DNA of 64,000 bases, from the NCBI GenBank assembly GCA_945859605.1, contig OX243816.1:33051175-33115174 (forward strand). The letters run 5' to 3'. Position numbers and translations under genes: made by a program. Within the stretch, counting starts at the first letter, position 1, and the number at the start of each line of letters is the position of its first letter. Shown here one piece after another: positions 40,191 through 53,211 of the stretch. The notes under the pieces are model-generated. The model was given only the letters and a program-made list of their open reading frames with translations. It ran no database searches and was not told the origin of the DNA. Source of the DNA: Lumbricus rubellus. Lineage: Eukaryota; Annelida; Clitellata; Crassiclitellata; Lumbricidae.

Positions 40191-40439
40191 ACTGTCTTCA
40201 TGTGACTTTTAATTGTTACCGGGTTTCACACACACGGAAACTTGTTTAAAGTTATCCAAGTTTCCGGGGCTAATCGCATCTCTTATACCCTTTATGACCT
40301 GCTCTGCAGTTAAGACAAACGATTTCTTTTGTAACTTATAATTCACTAGCTTATAATAAGCTTAGCTGACAAAGCCACCGTTGATGAAGAAATTATTTGA
40401 AAGGCAAGACAGCGTGACAAAGAAATAAGCATCAAAATG

Positions 40440-40620
40440 ACAAATATTGCTGAGACAATTATTAGTTTATTTATATTCTGTCTCAGCCACACGTAGGAAC
40501 AATCAAGACTAGGCTACACGTCGATTAGGCTACTGGCAGATTGCAACGGGCGTGCTAATATGATAATAACAAACGAATCACGAAAATAAATTGAACAATA
40601 AATTCAGATTAGGACTGCGA
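40440..40620. repeat. Start of a third unit (C), truncated
   Basis: After copy B, the segment around 40470-40545 again resembles the starts of units A and B: a TTCTGTCTCAGC-like stretch, then TAGGAACAATC, then CTGGCAGATT. Similarity fades after about 40.62 kb, so only a stub is present. It serves as an outgroup for deciding which small indels between A and B are insertions. Confidence 0.65.
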
Positions 40621-41148
40621 GCAAGACGTGAATTTAAAAAGCAATGAAGTGAGTTTAATGGCATTGCCATTATGATGATTATGGCATCCTAATATTCGTC
40701 CTCTATAATACGCTCATGTGACAGTGTGAAGGACATGATCTTGTACCGCGAGCATGCAAGGACTCCATGCTTTGACCAAAACTCGAGCTTTTGCTATCAT
40801 TGGTCCTGCAATAATATTGTGATATCGATAATCCAGCAACCTCCATGCATTGGCACGTTTTTTGTCATTAACTAACTATTAGGCCTATAGACTATACAGC
40901 AGCACCCCGAGCACATCTTTCCGCTGTCTCTGAACTAATTTCTTTTCTCTTGGTGTTTCGAGCTGAGAGCGCCTGTGATTGGTTTGAATTGTGAGAAACA
41001 TTTAATAAATTTATATATGCAATACAAAAATTACATATCATGCATAAGTTTATATACTTTTTTCTTATATTGCTGTCTGCACTCTGCCGAAACGTCTGAT
41101 AATATTTGTGAAAAATAAAGACAACTTGAAACTTTAAAAAAATGTGTA

Positions 41149-41400
41149 TTGGAGGTGCACTCACTGTACATGCCAAAATTCCGGGTCTGGGCGTCTTGCT
41201 ATTATTCTACCCATGCTGGTCTATTGCTCTCTCTTACTCAAGTATCGCGAAAGACCCATAAACAACTTCGCCGCGTAAGGACCTTGGGAAAGTCCTTCAC
41301 TCGCAATTGCTCAACGCTTCGGCGTGAACTCATGTGCAGTGTCCGCGCTGTAGTCGGAAGCGCCTCTGAGTAGGGAGCTTGAAAGGGCGCTATGACAAGT
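41149..41400 (+). mobile_element. LINE 3' end, decayed
   Basis: Ends VVGSASE-stop followed by AGGGCGCTATGACAAG, parallel to 26530-26850. The rest is degenerate. Confidence 0.5.
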
Positions 41401-42224
41401 GGCACAGTGCACGTATACTCATAAGTCATAAACCTTCTGCGTGTCTCTTGAGTGGCGCTTCAAAAGTTCTCAATTAACGGTTATGAGACAAAAGTCGTTG
41501 CTGGAAACATTGTTTTTGCTGTTGGCTATTATCAGTCATCTAGCGATTGTGCTTACAAGTCGACGCTTCAACATGACACCTAGCGACTGTTTAAAATTCA
41601 CGATGACTGACATCTATGGACTGTGTTCGTAAAAGTCATGGTTAGATGAAGTCATGTATTTTATGTAGTCTATAATTTCTGTACGTAAGTAGGGACGTAG
41701 ATAAGAACATATTTGAATGATATTTCTGTTTTAAGGTACTATTCGCTGTTCTTTTTAACAGTGGTTGAACACGGAAAACCTTAAAGGAAGTGAAATTAAG
41801 CTATCGACTATATGGTGCTCAAAATGTCCTCCTTGTTCACGGACACACCGTCACACACGACCGTATACGTAGTTGATAAATAGCTGTCCCAGGAGACACT
41901 CGGCTTCCTATGCCGCAGCTGTGGCGGTCCAGCAGTCCAGACCTTGATCCGGATTACATGTACTGGAGGAGAGCGTTTTTTCGTTCCCGTATTCATGACA
42001 TCGATAGGCCTAACCGTATACGGCGTATACGTAGGCCTATATAGGGCGCGTCTGTTTGAAGAGCGGCATGCAGCTGTTTGACCATGCAGGTGATAATCGA
42101 CCGTACCATCAAACAGTATACCCACTATACCGTCTATGTCTACGGTCGTGCGTTCGTGAACAAAAAGGACATTTTTAATACCATATATAGGCTAATAGCT
42201 GAATTTCACTTCCTCTCGGGTTTT

Positions 42225-42620
42225 CAAGGGGTTTTGTCAATATCTTGGCCAGAAGTGAGAATTGTAACTAAAATTTCGAAGTCTTAAAGGTAATTCACAT
42301 TTACACTCACTGCACAACAGCCAAATTTTACTAAAATAGGCCTATTTGAAATAGAATTACAGCTATAGCACTTTTAGTGAGTTCTTACATAATTATGCAA
42401 TCATTGGGTTTTGACTATCCAAAAAACATAACGTAACTGAGAAGCAACAAGAACGCTTTTGTTACGTAACATTTCAAAATTAACGATTTTTATTAAAAAT
42501 TGCTCGTGTTCTACAACGTGTCAACCACGGTCATGCACCATGGATGCATGCATTGCAGTGCCCAGACTTGCTCTGAACATCTTTGTGAAGATCTTGATGG
42601 CCTTGTTGATGTGCACCAGA
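42225..42620 (-). mobile_element. Remnant of the CAGGGTGGGCC Tc1/mariner family
   Basis: Contains the family's internal stretches (TCTTGGCCAGAAGTGAGAAT, AGCACTTTTAGTGAGTTC). The minus strand at about 42530-42620 keeps LVHINKAIKIFTKMFRASLG, the transposase tail. Ends are lost. Confidence 0.5.
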
Positions 42621-43230
42621 GGTAAATCTTCCTATTATATATTTATAAGGACTTAACAGAAGCTGTTGACAGTCATGTGTCCTAAATCTCTTTGTTCATC
42701 AACCAAAATGAGCATATTGCTTTGTCTTGTCGTTCCATTATTTTTTTTATTTAGCGTTTGCAGTTCGCGCTAAGCCAGCGCACGGCATCGTCATCAGCAA
42801 TCGTCGTTCCATTGTCTCCCATTCACTGTCCCATTGTCCTATATATAGACGATCAGTATTCGCGGAATGGGATGACTCGACCTCCGCATCCGATGCTCTA
42901 TACTCTGCGTCCACGCATCTGACTCATGCATTGTGCAAGAGAGTTTTGACACTGTCTCAACAATTATATTATAGGACATGTGCACTTTCGACTTTCACAT
43001 AATTCGCTTTTTCCATAACGTTTCATCAACTCATATATTTATATACATGTACATATATAATTTTACATATAAATATATATATATATATCTGAAAGTAGGT
43101 AAAATTAATACATTATAATCTGTTCGTCTTTTTTCAACATTGCATCAGAGGGTTTATCTCATTCGTGCATGTATAGCGGCTATACAGTATACATGCACGA
43201 ATGAGATTGATTGCAATGGTCTTATAATAA

Positions 43231-43859
43231 TCTATATAAATAAAAATGTAACGGCGTATATACGCACCATGCAAATTTAGGCGAACAAGATCTCCCAAAG
43301 TAACGGACCGATTATTTTCAAAATCTCACCAAAACGTTCCATTCAAATACGTGCGTGTTCTTTGAATGTTTTCTTCTTCTTCAAAAACCGCAATATTTAA
43401 CAACAATAATATTTTATCAAATTCGTCGGCTATTTCTATGCAATTTACACGTCGCCGCTAATCAACAGTGACCAGACGAAACATAGAATGAGGTCGCGTG
43501 CCGTGACGTCATAAGCGAGTCGCATAATAATTGCCGTTAATTCAAAAACCAAAGTGGCCGAGGGGGTGGGAGAGGGAGGGTAGGGGAGGGGAGGGGGAGG
43601 GAAGGGGGAGGGGAGGGGAATGGGACGGTAGGGAAGGGGAGGTGAGGGGAGTGAGGAAAGGGGAGGGGAGGAGGTGGGGGAGGGGGAGGGGAGGGGACGG
43701 TAAGGGGAGGGGAGGGGAGGGGGAGGCGAAGGAGGAGGTTGGGGAGGGGGAAGGGGAAGGGGGAGTTGGTGGGCAAGAGAAGGGGAGGGGTGGGGGAGGT
43801 TGGGAGTGATGGTTGGATGCTCTTTTCAGCCACAGCAACGCGTGGCCGGGTTCAGCTAG
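43231..43859 (+). mobile_element. Non-autonomous Helitron
   Basis: Starts TCTATATAAATAAAAATG after an A and ends CAGCTAG before a T, with a GCCAC/GTGGC hairpin (43829-43846) just before the end. These are the standard Helitron termini and A|T target. The interior contains a long GGGGAG-rich tract (43558-43802). Confidence 0.85.
43558..43802. repeat. G-rich purine tract within Helitron
   Basis: About 245 bases of GGGGAG-type sequence with many runs of four or five G. Could form G-quadruplexes. Frames here are artefacts. Confidence 0.9.
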
Positions 43860-44861
43860 TATTAAATATATATTCACATGCATACTTCCTTAAAAAGTCA
43901 TAGTTATAAGACATTGTGTCAATGTAATGGAATTTGATGTGATGTGACATCATATATATATCAAATCACGTTACATTCACACGCACACACACACTTCAAT
44001 ATTCACATTCATTATATAATATATATCATCACACAATTGTTACTCCTCCACTTTAGCCATGCAGCCATCATTCTACTGATGCCATGCATGCAGTCTCTCT
44101 AAAGTACCTTCCGTCCGTCATCGGCCAGTATCTCCATCCCTCGACCAACGATTTGCCGAGATGCATAGAAGAGGGCGGGTACCTACGTGGATGACCCACC
44201 CACTAATCCATCAAAAATGTCGGCTCTGTCCCACCCACTTTCTGGCTAATCACTCGGGAAAACAGATGGCTCCGGAGATGGATTGTAGTCTCTAAAGGCT
44301 TTCGATGCTGCATCGTATATCGTATACGTGAGATCCGAGGAGTGCGTATAATATTTATTGGATCGGTGGCTCATTAAGATGTAGGCTACTATTCTTTCAG
44401 CTCATCTGCAATCTGTGTTAGGTGAAAATATCGGTTAATAAATTCGTCGATTGCTGGAACTATACGGGCGCCATTGACCTTCAATGGGAAGTCGTATATG
44501 GAATAAAAGGCTAAGATGTTGCTGGATTGAAGAAAGTCTGCATTATGTGATCGTTTGAATATTTAGTTCATGAAAAAGAACTGACGGATTCTAGACAAAA
44601 GACTAATTGAAGTAAGTCAATAACTTTGATCTAAATTGACTTGATTGTCATCTTATATCTTTTTAAAATTAATATTTCCCATTTGACTAAAAGCTGGAAT
44701 TAAAAATTAATTTGCAGAGTTCTAAGGTGAGATTAGATCAGTTAAGGTATACAATAATATAATATACAACGAGACAATTGATGGCAAAGTGGTGCAAAGT
44801 GAGGCTATGCATTTTTTTTATGCAATTTGATATTAGACATTGTAACTGGTAATTGCATGTA
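43860..44861. other. No gene seen
   Basis: AT-rich DNA with short repeats (a CATATATATAT region near 43960, CACACA near 43980). I see no coding exon, RNA gene or complete transposon. Confidence 0.5.
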
Positions 44862-46210
44862 CAGGGTGGGCCAAATAAAGACCCTCTAAGGTTTCTGTGA
44901 CAAAGTTTGACCACAAGCAAAAATTTTGGGATGACATTTTGCAGGCTTAAACTAAGGCAATTCGTATACGCAGGAACGAAAAATGTCAAAAATTCAAACA
45001 GACCAATGTAATGTAATGTACAAAAGTTATATCACTTTTAATGAGTTCACTCTCTGTTTTTTGAGGATTCAAAACCTAATGCGGCAACAAGCTTAATTGT
45101 TTTTATATATTGACGCATCTTTAAGAATTGTTAGCATATAGCCTTAATTGCTATTGTCAGATAATCATTAGAGCCTAATCATTATTATATATGAAAGCAG
45201 CAGCACAGGGTTCAGCGTTTATCTGCACATCTCTGTGAAGTCACTTAGCAAGATGACTATTAAGTTGATAAATAAATATTCTGTGAGATTAATAATTTTG
45301 CTATTAAAACAATAAAATTGAAATATCTAAAAATTAAAATGCCCAATCTGTCATTGACAGACAGGATGTGTATTCAGACACTTTGTGAGCAAAAAGGTCA
45401 TGTAGACAAAGCTATAGGCCTAATAACCGCTTATACTCTGACGCATAATGAGAACACAGAAATTAGGAGCTAAATAATATTGAGAGTTTAGAAATAACCC
45501 GTTGATAAAAGTGACAAAACGTGATTTTATTAAGTCTCATCTCAAATAACTGTTGTCAAATGATCTTGGTAGTGCTTCACAACTTGTGTTCAATGTGCCC
45601 ACCACCATGCAGTGCCAACACTTCTTTTGAGTCTCTTTGCAAAGTTCTTGATGGACCTGTTGATTAATCTGACAGATTCCTTATTTATCAATTTGATTGT
45701 CATCTTGTGACTTCGCAGTGACGTGCAGCTACGCTGGTACCCTGTTTCTTTTTTAAATAGTAATAATAATGATCATATCGCGATATGGAGGCAATTGTCA
45801 ATTATTTGAGATGAGACTTAATAAAAATCGTGTTTTTGCTACTTTTTGCTGCGTTACGTCTTTGAATCGTCAAAGAATGGGGGTGGCCTCACTAAAAGTA
45901 TAGTGTAACGTTTGTTGTGCTTAAAATATTTTGATGAAATCTGGTCATCATATGTAGATATGAATTGTCTTTAAGTCTGTAAAATTTCAGTTTGATATTT
46001 TTACTTCTGGCCAAGATATTGACCATAATAGTTAAATTGTGTTTTTTTGTTAATTTTTGTTGCGTCGGGTTTTTGAAATGTCAAAAAACGGTGGGTGGCT
46101 TCACTAAAAGTGGTATAACGTTTCGTCTGTTTGAAATATTTCAGTATAATCTGGCCATCTTGTGTATATATGAATTCTCTTTAAAACGGTAAAATTTTAT
46201 TTAGACATTC
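44862..46210 (-). mobile_element. Decayed Tc1/mariner-type element(s)
   Basis: The left end CAGGGTGGGCC follows TA (44860-44861). Around 45540-45740 lies the reverse complement of the transposase tail seen at 23060-23220, and at 45840-46210 there are further family stretches with no right end. Probably two overlapping decayed copies. Confidence 0.55.
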
Positions 46211-46338
46211 TTACGATGTGATAGCAAGAGGAGGTGGACATATTGTGTGGAGCATTATTTTCGAGAAAGATAAATGTATGAGGAGGAGAAAGATGGGAAT
46301 GGGAGTAGGAGGAGGTGGAGCGGAGAGAGTGGGTAAAC

Positions 46339-46408
46339 AGAGAGAGAGAGAGATAGATAGAGAGAGAGAGAGATAGAGAAAGAGAGAAAGAGAGAGAGAG
46401 AGAGAGAT
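46339..46408. repeat. GA microsatellite
   Basis: GAGA with some GATA units. Confidence 0.95.
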
Positions 46409-46844
46409 TGAAGGAGGACGATGAAGATATTGCCTTCCATCGGTTCAATTAACCTGAATTCCTTCAGTCTGTGGCGTTGACGATCAGATTACAGTTCATG
46501 TGTAAACATTGTGTACCGTATATATACAATATCCAAATATTGCAATGACCATGTCTGCATGTTGTTACAGTAGTGGACCTTGAGACCAGTCTCCATTTAT
46601 TTAAAATCATATTATATTACAGAGGTCTATGTATTAATATATGTATAACTTGGGCACCACAGTATTAAGTATATACCGGTGCAATGTGCGCATATATACA
46701 TGTATACACATGTGATAGTCGTGACTATATTATATATTTCTTCATAATATCTATTCTATATGTTATTGAGCCATTTGGGGTAGCACTGTTTACAAGGAAT
46801 TCCCCATGATATATAATTATAATAATATAGAGCACAACTGTATA

Positions 46845-46888
46845 TATATATGTATATATATAATTATATATATTTATATATATATATT

Positions 46889-46922
<34 letters not shown>
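46845..46922. repeat. TA microsatellite
   Basis: Long alternating TA, interrupted by AATTA. Confidence 0.95.
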
Positions 46923-46923
<1 letters not shown>

Positions 46924-47236
46924 GGAAAGAGAAAGAGTTACGATGTCCAGATGGAATTAAGTGACGAGCACTTGTAGTTTCAAGTGATTTCTGAATGATG
47001 GAATAATTGAGTTGTTTAGACTTTTGAAAGATTTCAAGACAAGAGACCTGCTCTCTGGTATATAATGGTATGCAGCGTATAGTAAATGTTCAGTTGTATT
47101 TAGTTATTCATTTGTTCGGTTAAGACTTTAAGTGCATAAGGGACGAGTTGGAGGCGAATATGAAGTGTATGGATGTGAAGCGTGTGTATATAGTATATAT
47201 AGCCTATACGTATTTATAAGCATAACTTGTCAAATG

Positions 47237-47640
47237 AGGAGGAGGAGGAGGAGGAGAAGGAGGAGGAGGAGAAGGAAGAGAGCAGGAAAATGAAAAGAAT
47301 GAAGGGGACCTGGAATCTTATGAAAATGTCTGCATGGTGAAGATGAACAAGGATCGATGTGGTGGAGAAGGAGGAGGAGGAGGAGGAGAAGAAGAAGAAG
47401 AAGAAGAAGAAGAAGAAGAAGAAGAAGAGGAGGAGGAGAAGAAGGAGGACGAGGAGGAGGAGGAGGAGGAGGAGAAATACAAAAAAAGATTAATTTGATG
47501 AGAAGAAAGAGGAGGCGGAGGAAAGACAGAGAAGGAGGGAGAGTAGAAGGAGAAGGAAGAGGAGAAGAAGGAGGAGGTGTAGGAGGATGTGAAGGAGAAG
47601 AAGGAGGAGGAGAAGACCAAGAAGGAGAGGAGGAGAAAGC
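47237..47640. repeat. Long purine tract (GGA/GAA)
   Basis: About 400 bases mostly of GGAGGA, GAAGAA and related units. Prone to triplex formation. Predicted proteins are artefacts. Confidence 0.95.
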
Positions 47641-47869
47641 GGATTGCGAATGAAGAACTATATTTATCTGCTTATTTTATGCTTTTTTTTAGAAATTTAC
47701 TAAAAGTATATAAAATTGTTAAAATTGAATAAAAATAGAATGTTTTATGTTATTCAAAGATGTTAAAATAAAATAATTTGTAATAGAAATTTATTAGACC
47801 GATGTATTCTATCATGCCCAATTTGTCAGTTTTTCCATATATTTTTTATAATTCTTTAAGAGGTTGAGG

Positions 47870-47932
47870 GCCATTTTTGAGGCACGGGCGGGCCACCTTT
47901 TGCCCTCGGGCCACGGGTTGGGAACCACTGCT
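47870..47932. mobile_element. Right end of a hAT-type element
   Basis: GGGCCACGGGTTGGGAACCACTG is the common hAT end. The left end was not found, so this is a fragment. Confidence 0.5.
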
Positions 47933-48429
47933 ATACAAGATCTATGAAAAGATTCTGTATACAATTATATGCCACACTACTTTTTTAGGTTTTCGCGCCT
48001 GTCTGTATCTTTGAAGTTGCGTTTATCATTCAGTGCCTTATACATACATCATATTTCAAAAGAATAATGGTCGATGGGTAATGGGTAGCCTATACGTATA
48101 AATCTGCGTATACGATGCATATAATTAGTCTATTATGTGCAGTAATAAATAATAAGTAACGCTGTAAGCGATAAATCTGCGTCGATCGAGTGACTCTTTC
48201 ATTCATCCTCCCTCCCTCGCTTCCCTCCCATCCCTCCTCTTCTCTCATCCTCCTCCTCAATCTCTTCCTCTCTCTTCCTCGCTCCCTAAATTCCTCACAT
48301 CCACGGGACTTGGACTATTCTTGGGATCAATGGAGCCCTCCCTATGCACGGCGGGCGCCTCCTCTGGCGCTGAATTAACGCTCGGAATTTGACTCGCCGT
48401 CGGCGTTGCGCTGGCACGCGGCGCACACC

Positions 48430-48800
48430 TCTCTCTCTCTTTCTGTTTGTCTGTCTGTCTATTTGTATGTCTCTCTGTCTCAGTCTGTCTGTCTGGCTCT
48501 CTCTCTCTCTCTCACTCTTTCTCTCCTCTCTCTCTCTCTCTCTGTTTGTCTCTCTCTCTCAGTCTGTCTGTCTGTCTCCCTGTATGTCTGTCTGTCAGTC
48601 TCTCAGTCTATCTGTCTCTCTCTTAGTCTCTCTCTCCTCTCTCTCTGTCTGTCTGTCTCTCTCTCAGTCTGTCTGTCTGTCTGTCTGTCTGTCTCTTAGT
48701 CTCTCTCTCTCTTTCTGTTTGTCTGTCTGTCTCTCTCTCTCTCTCTCTTTGTCTCTCTCTCACTCTCTCAGCCTGACTGCCTGTCTGTCTGTCTGTCTCA
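48430..48800. repeat. CTCT/CTGT pyrimidine microsatellite
   Basis: Mixed TCTC, TCTG and TTTCTC repeats. Long frames (SLSLS, VCLSV) are artefacts. Confidence 0.95.
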
Positions 48801-48809
48801 AGCGACTCT

Positions 48810-49050
48810 GGCGCCATCTGTGCGCGGCTGGTTCGGTCTGTCGGTCGCTCCCCGTCGCGGCGCCGATACCACACGCGAGAGCCGCCGCGCCATCGCCGAG
48901 TCAAAAGTTGCTGCCACGCAGAGCGTCACTGATGCGGATTTATGGACGTCAGCAGCAGCAGCAGCAGCAGCAGCAGCCTCAAAGGCTACAACAGAGACTC
49001 TGTTGCGTCTACTATAGCTGCTGCTGCTGCTGCTGGTGGTGGTGGTGATG
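48810..49050. other. CG-rich segment with CAG and CTG tracts
   Basis: A CpG-rich stretch (CGCGGCGCC, GCCGCCGCGCC) is followed by nine CAG/AGC units (48952-48978) and, 40 bases later, seven CTG units (49018-49036). The two tracts are complementary and could pair. Might be a promoter/5' exon of the APCDD1-like gene, unproven. Confidence 0.4.
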
Positions 49051-49467
49051 GAAAGGATGCTTTGAGGCTTTAATCCTGATGGGGATCTTAGTCGTAATCC
49101 GAGTGCGTTTCTTTCAGTCGGGAGGAGTGGGATGGGGGTGGGGTGGTGGATGGGTGTGGGTGGGATTCAGACGATAAGGAATTAGTCAGTCGTTGCTGTC
49201 TGTTGCATGGTTGTCTCTTCTGACAGATCGTTGTCGTCTATGCGTGTTGTCATGTGGACGGACAACTGATGCTTCATCGCAAGTGTTGCTGTTGTTGCTG
49301 TTGCTGTTGCTGCTGTTGTTGTTGCCGCCATCTCGATTGATGAGACAGGCGCTTCATAAATGCGTCCGCCGGGGTGTGTTGCTCTATACGGCTGTGTGCG
49401 TGTCTCTGTATATCTCTCTCTGCAAGATCTGTGAATGTATATATGCATGTTGTGTGCGTGTCTGTTC

Positions 49468-49469
<2 letters not shown>

Positions 49470-49525
<56 letters not shown>
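49470..49525. repeat. GT microsatellite followed by TCTG repeats
   Basis: Pure GT run, then scattered TCTG units to about 49825. Confidence 0.95.
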
Positions 49526-49526
<1 letters not shown>

Positions 49527-49959
49527 CCTATGTCTGTCTGTCTGTCTCTGTTTTCTGTCAGTCTGTCTGTTTTATAAACAGCCTGACTGCATGCCAAGGT
49601 TGTGTGTTTATCTGTTTGCTTCTCCATCTGTCTGTCTCTGTTCATATTTTTCTGTCATTGTCTGCATGCCTGTCTGTTTGTTTGTATGCCTGTCCTTCAA
49701 TCTGTCTGTCTGTCTGTGTATATGTTTTTCTGTCTGTTGTATGCATGCCTGTCTCTCAATATGACTATATATCTGTCTGTCTTTCTGTCCGTCTGTCTAT
49801 GTGTTTGTTTGTCTGTCTGCTGCCATTCTTTAAATGACAACCACAGATGGTCGATCGTCTGCTTGGCGGGATTCCACTTCGTTTGTCGCCTGAACATCAT
49901 CCAACTCCATCGCTCGGATAGGCCAAGAGCTCATATGCAATGTATCTAGATGTCTATGG

Positions 49960-50620
49960 ATAGACCTTCATCCAGCTCCATCGCCTCCGCATCCTCCTCC
50001 TCAACATTTTTCTCTTCCTCGACCTACTCCCTATCTCCCCTCCTCCTCATCCTCCTCCTCCTTCTCCTCTTCCTCTTTCTCATCCTCATCTTCCTCTCCT
50101 TCTTCCCCTCTTCTCCTCTTCTTCCACCTGCTCTTCCTCTTTTTCCTCCTCCTCTTTCTCCTCTTTTTCATCCTCTTCCTTTTCTTCTTCTTCCTCCTCT
50201 TCCTCCTCTGTTGCTCTTTCTTCTCTCATAAAATGTCATAAGCTTACATGTAATCCGCAAAGCACTCATCCAATTCAGCAACCAATCAAATTGCCCATGT
50301 CGCCTGCATGCCTTCTCGTGCTCCTTCTCTCCTTCCTCCACCCTCTTCTTCCTTTGCTCCTCCTCCTCCTCCTTCTATTCTTTCCAGTACTCTGGAGCTT
50401 TCGTCCTTTTCCTATATCTTGTTATTCGCTCCTCGTCTGTTTCGTCGCCCCCTCATGCATTCTCCTGCATGCATGCGCTCTTATTATAGCTGTCTTTTCC
50501 TTTTATTGCACTACCGCTATATAATCCTTCCTCCAATTTTCTTTTGCTGCTCCCTTCCCTCTCTTCCACTTCCTCCTCCTTCCCTTCCTTCTCCTCCTCT
50601 TCCTCCTCCTCCTTGTCATT
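49960..50620. repeat. Pyrimidine-rich (TCC/TTC) tracts
   Basis: Two blocks (49970-50230 and 50305-50620) of CCTCCT, CTTCTT and similar units. No gene. Confidence 0.9.
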
Positions 50621-50629
50621 TTCCGAGGG

Positions 50630-51150
50630 TTGAATTGCGCCCTCGATCGGACTATATTTTAGTGGGATGTAATTGGATTTGCACGCATGACATCTTTCGC
50701 CAGTTTTATGGCTTTCCATTTCGTCTGTACTGTGATGTCATAACATAATATTCACTAAATCAGATTTTGTGATCTTTTTGACAACAGTTACTCTCCATCT
50801 TATCTTTGCCACTTATTCACGTAACTGCGATGCTTCCGTAAAAGTCCAGTATAGTGCTATATGGAGTGCCAAAGGTCGCAAATTAAGATGTTGAACCATC
50901 ATTCAAGTGTGCAGATAGGGATGATTCACAATTTACATGTAATTCCAAATAACAACAGAAACTATATAATATATGTATTGGTATAGGCCTACCCTAGAGC
51001 GGCTATAAGTTTCGACATGCAGACCTCTATATATCCCTTCTGCAGTGTCTCCTTTTGTTGCCATTTAATTGTTTTTACATTCCCTAATTTTAGAGTGCTT
51101 GCCTTGCCTTAATTGAAGTGGTTTCAATAAAAAGGATTGATTAAATGACT
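50630..51150. other. No gene seen
   Basis: Ordinary AT-rich DNA with one TAGGCCTA at about 50986. No recognisable coding or RNA feature. Confidence 0.5.
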
Positions 51151-51179
51151 GATTGATTGAACAATGAACACCAATGCAA

Positions 51180-51370
51180 AAACGGGGGTGGCCTCATTAA
51201 AAGTGGTATAACTTTTGTTCTGTTTGAAATATTTTGTTGAAATCTGCCATGGCCATCATGATGTGTAAATATGAATTGTCTTTGAGCCTGTAAAATTTCA
51301 TTTCCATATTCTTTTTTTGGCCAGAATATTGGCAGAAAACCGATGGGGCGGTCTTTTTTGGCCCACCCTG
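51180..51370. mobile_element. Right end of a CAGGGTGGGCC-family element
   Basis: Ends TTTGGCCCACCCTG then TA (51371-51372), with the family stretch GTGGCCTCATTAAAAGTGGT inside. The left end is absent. Confidence 0.65.
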
Positions 51371-51697
51371 TATACCGTATAGCATACACGCTTAGCTCAG
51401 CTACTATAATTATAATAGGTGACGTCTTATAATACTCCTCCAAGTGGGTTAGAGATTATCGCCGTTCATCTCCCGATATAGGCTATATATATAATTTATA
51501 TATATATAAATATATATATATACTGGTTTATTATCAGACATTCAAATCTTGGGCTATATATATACAGTATATTCGACGGACCACGTACGGGGGTCCTTAA
51601 ATGGCGTGGCATGCAATTAAACGAGCAGTGGGGATGAAGGATCTCACCCGATCAACATTCATTGAAGAATGAGTAGGGTAGAATCCATATGCATATA

Positions 51698-52064
51698 CAG
51701 GGTGGGCCATAAAAAAGTAACCCCTATAGGGTTCTTGCTAATATTTAGGTCCAAATGGGAATTTTCAAATCACATTTAACAGGCCTTAAGGCAGTTCATG
51801 TCTATGATCAATAGCCATGCAAATTTCAACTGAAATTTAGACCTTTTTTACTTAATTCCTTTAAGTGAGTGCACCCGTGCACTGTTTTATACGATAAAAA
51901 TCATAGTGCCACAAAAGTTTTAAAAAAATGATTTCATTCCGTCACTTTGGCTATTATACATAAATATTAATAGCCTTTAAGGCTGTTAGATTTTATGTTA
52001 AAATTCATACTTTTGACCGAAACCTTAGCAATATATAATTGGGGTCCTTTTCTGGCTCACACTG
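51698..52064. mobile_element. Short Tc1/mariner-type MITE
   Basis: Left end CAGGGTGGGCCATAAAAAAG after TA, right end degenerate (GGCTCACACTG) before TA (52065-52066). 367 bp. Confidence 0.7.
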
Positions 52065-52069
52065 TATAT

Positions 52070-52830
52070 ATTCGCTATAGAAAAACGTGTAATTGGTAGC
52101 CTAAATTCATACATCGTCTGTAAAAAAGTACGTATACTATTATGGACTCCTCAAAGTATACAATCTCGATTGTTTATCCTCTCTGTTTATTTGAGTAATT
52201 GGTTGATTGCCCTTGATGTATGCGTCCGTATATTACGGTATATAATAGACCCGATGCCGGTTTCGCGAATAGCTTAAACATCATAGTGGATTCCTGCATA
52301 TATACCATCACACACTATAATCTGGTGTATATCATAGATAATACACTCGTAATCTCTGCATTGCAAGAACTATGGGTCTGCATATATATGAGAACTGCGC
52401 TGTTGGCAGATGTATTAATGTTCGTAAAAACGAGTTATCATTTAATCGTGCTTTATATGTACGCGCTGAAAATGCCGACCGCCTTTACTTGACCTCTGCG
52501 TACAGAGTATACTCGCTGCAGCGTAGGATACGTTTTAAGAAGTCAAGCCCCGTTTTCTACATGTCAGTAAATAATGACTTTATCGGACGCGGTATCCGCC
52601 GTTGGGCTTTGCGGCCTTTGCCTCCGCTGCTCATGCACCCATCTTTTAATCAGCACCCTTATCCATCCTATATTATCCACTTCTGTCCATCAACATCCAC
52701 TCCATCACATCCTTCTCCACTTCCACGTATCGCAAGTTCGCAACCAACTTCTGAGTGATGTGAGTTTGGGAAAAACATTACAAGCTGCCGCAGCTCTAAT
52801 CGCCAACATATATACGCACGATACAAATAT
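52070..52830. other. No gene seen
   Basis: Ordinary AT-rich DNA. An open frame at 52372-52758 shows no domain or splice support. Confidence 0.45.
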
Positions 52831-52902
<72 letters not shown>

Positions 52903-53172
52903 TAGGGTTGCCAGGCGTCCGGTAATGAACCGGACAGTCCGGTATTTACACAAACTGTCCGGTCAGAAATTTCACACATTACCGGACATGGCGGTGTCCG
53001 GTAAATTATTATTGCTAACAACAAGTGTTGGAATGTAGTTTCTTGGGGCCATGAAAAGATATCTGCTTACGATTTTCCAATACAACGGATTGCCTTGTGA
53101 AAACAGAACCAAATAGATCCTGTCATGTCGAAATGACAGCGTCGTTAAATAATTTGTTTGTAACAGGGCCCA

Positions 53173-53208
<36 letters not shown>

Positions 53209-53211
<3 letters not shown>

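Noticed and set aside
43531..43833. Glycine/arginine- or proline-rich proteins
   Set aside because: Translations of the G-rich tract inside the Helitron.
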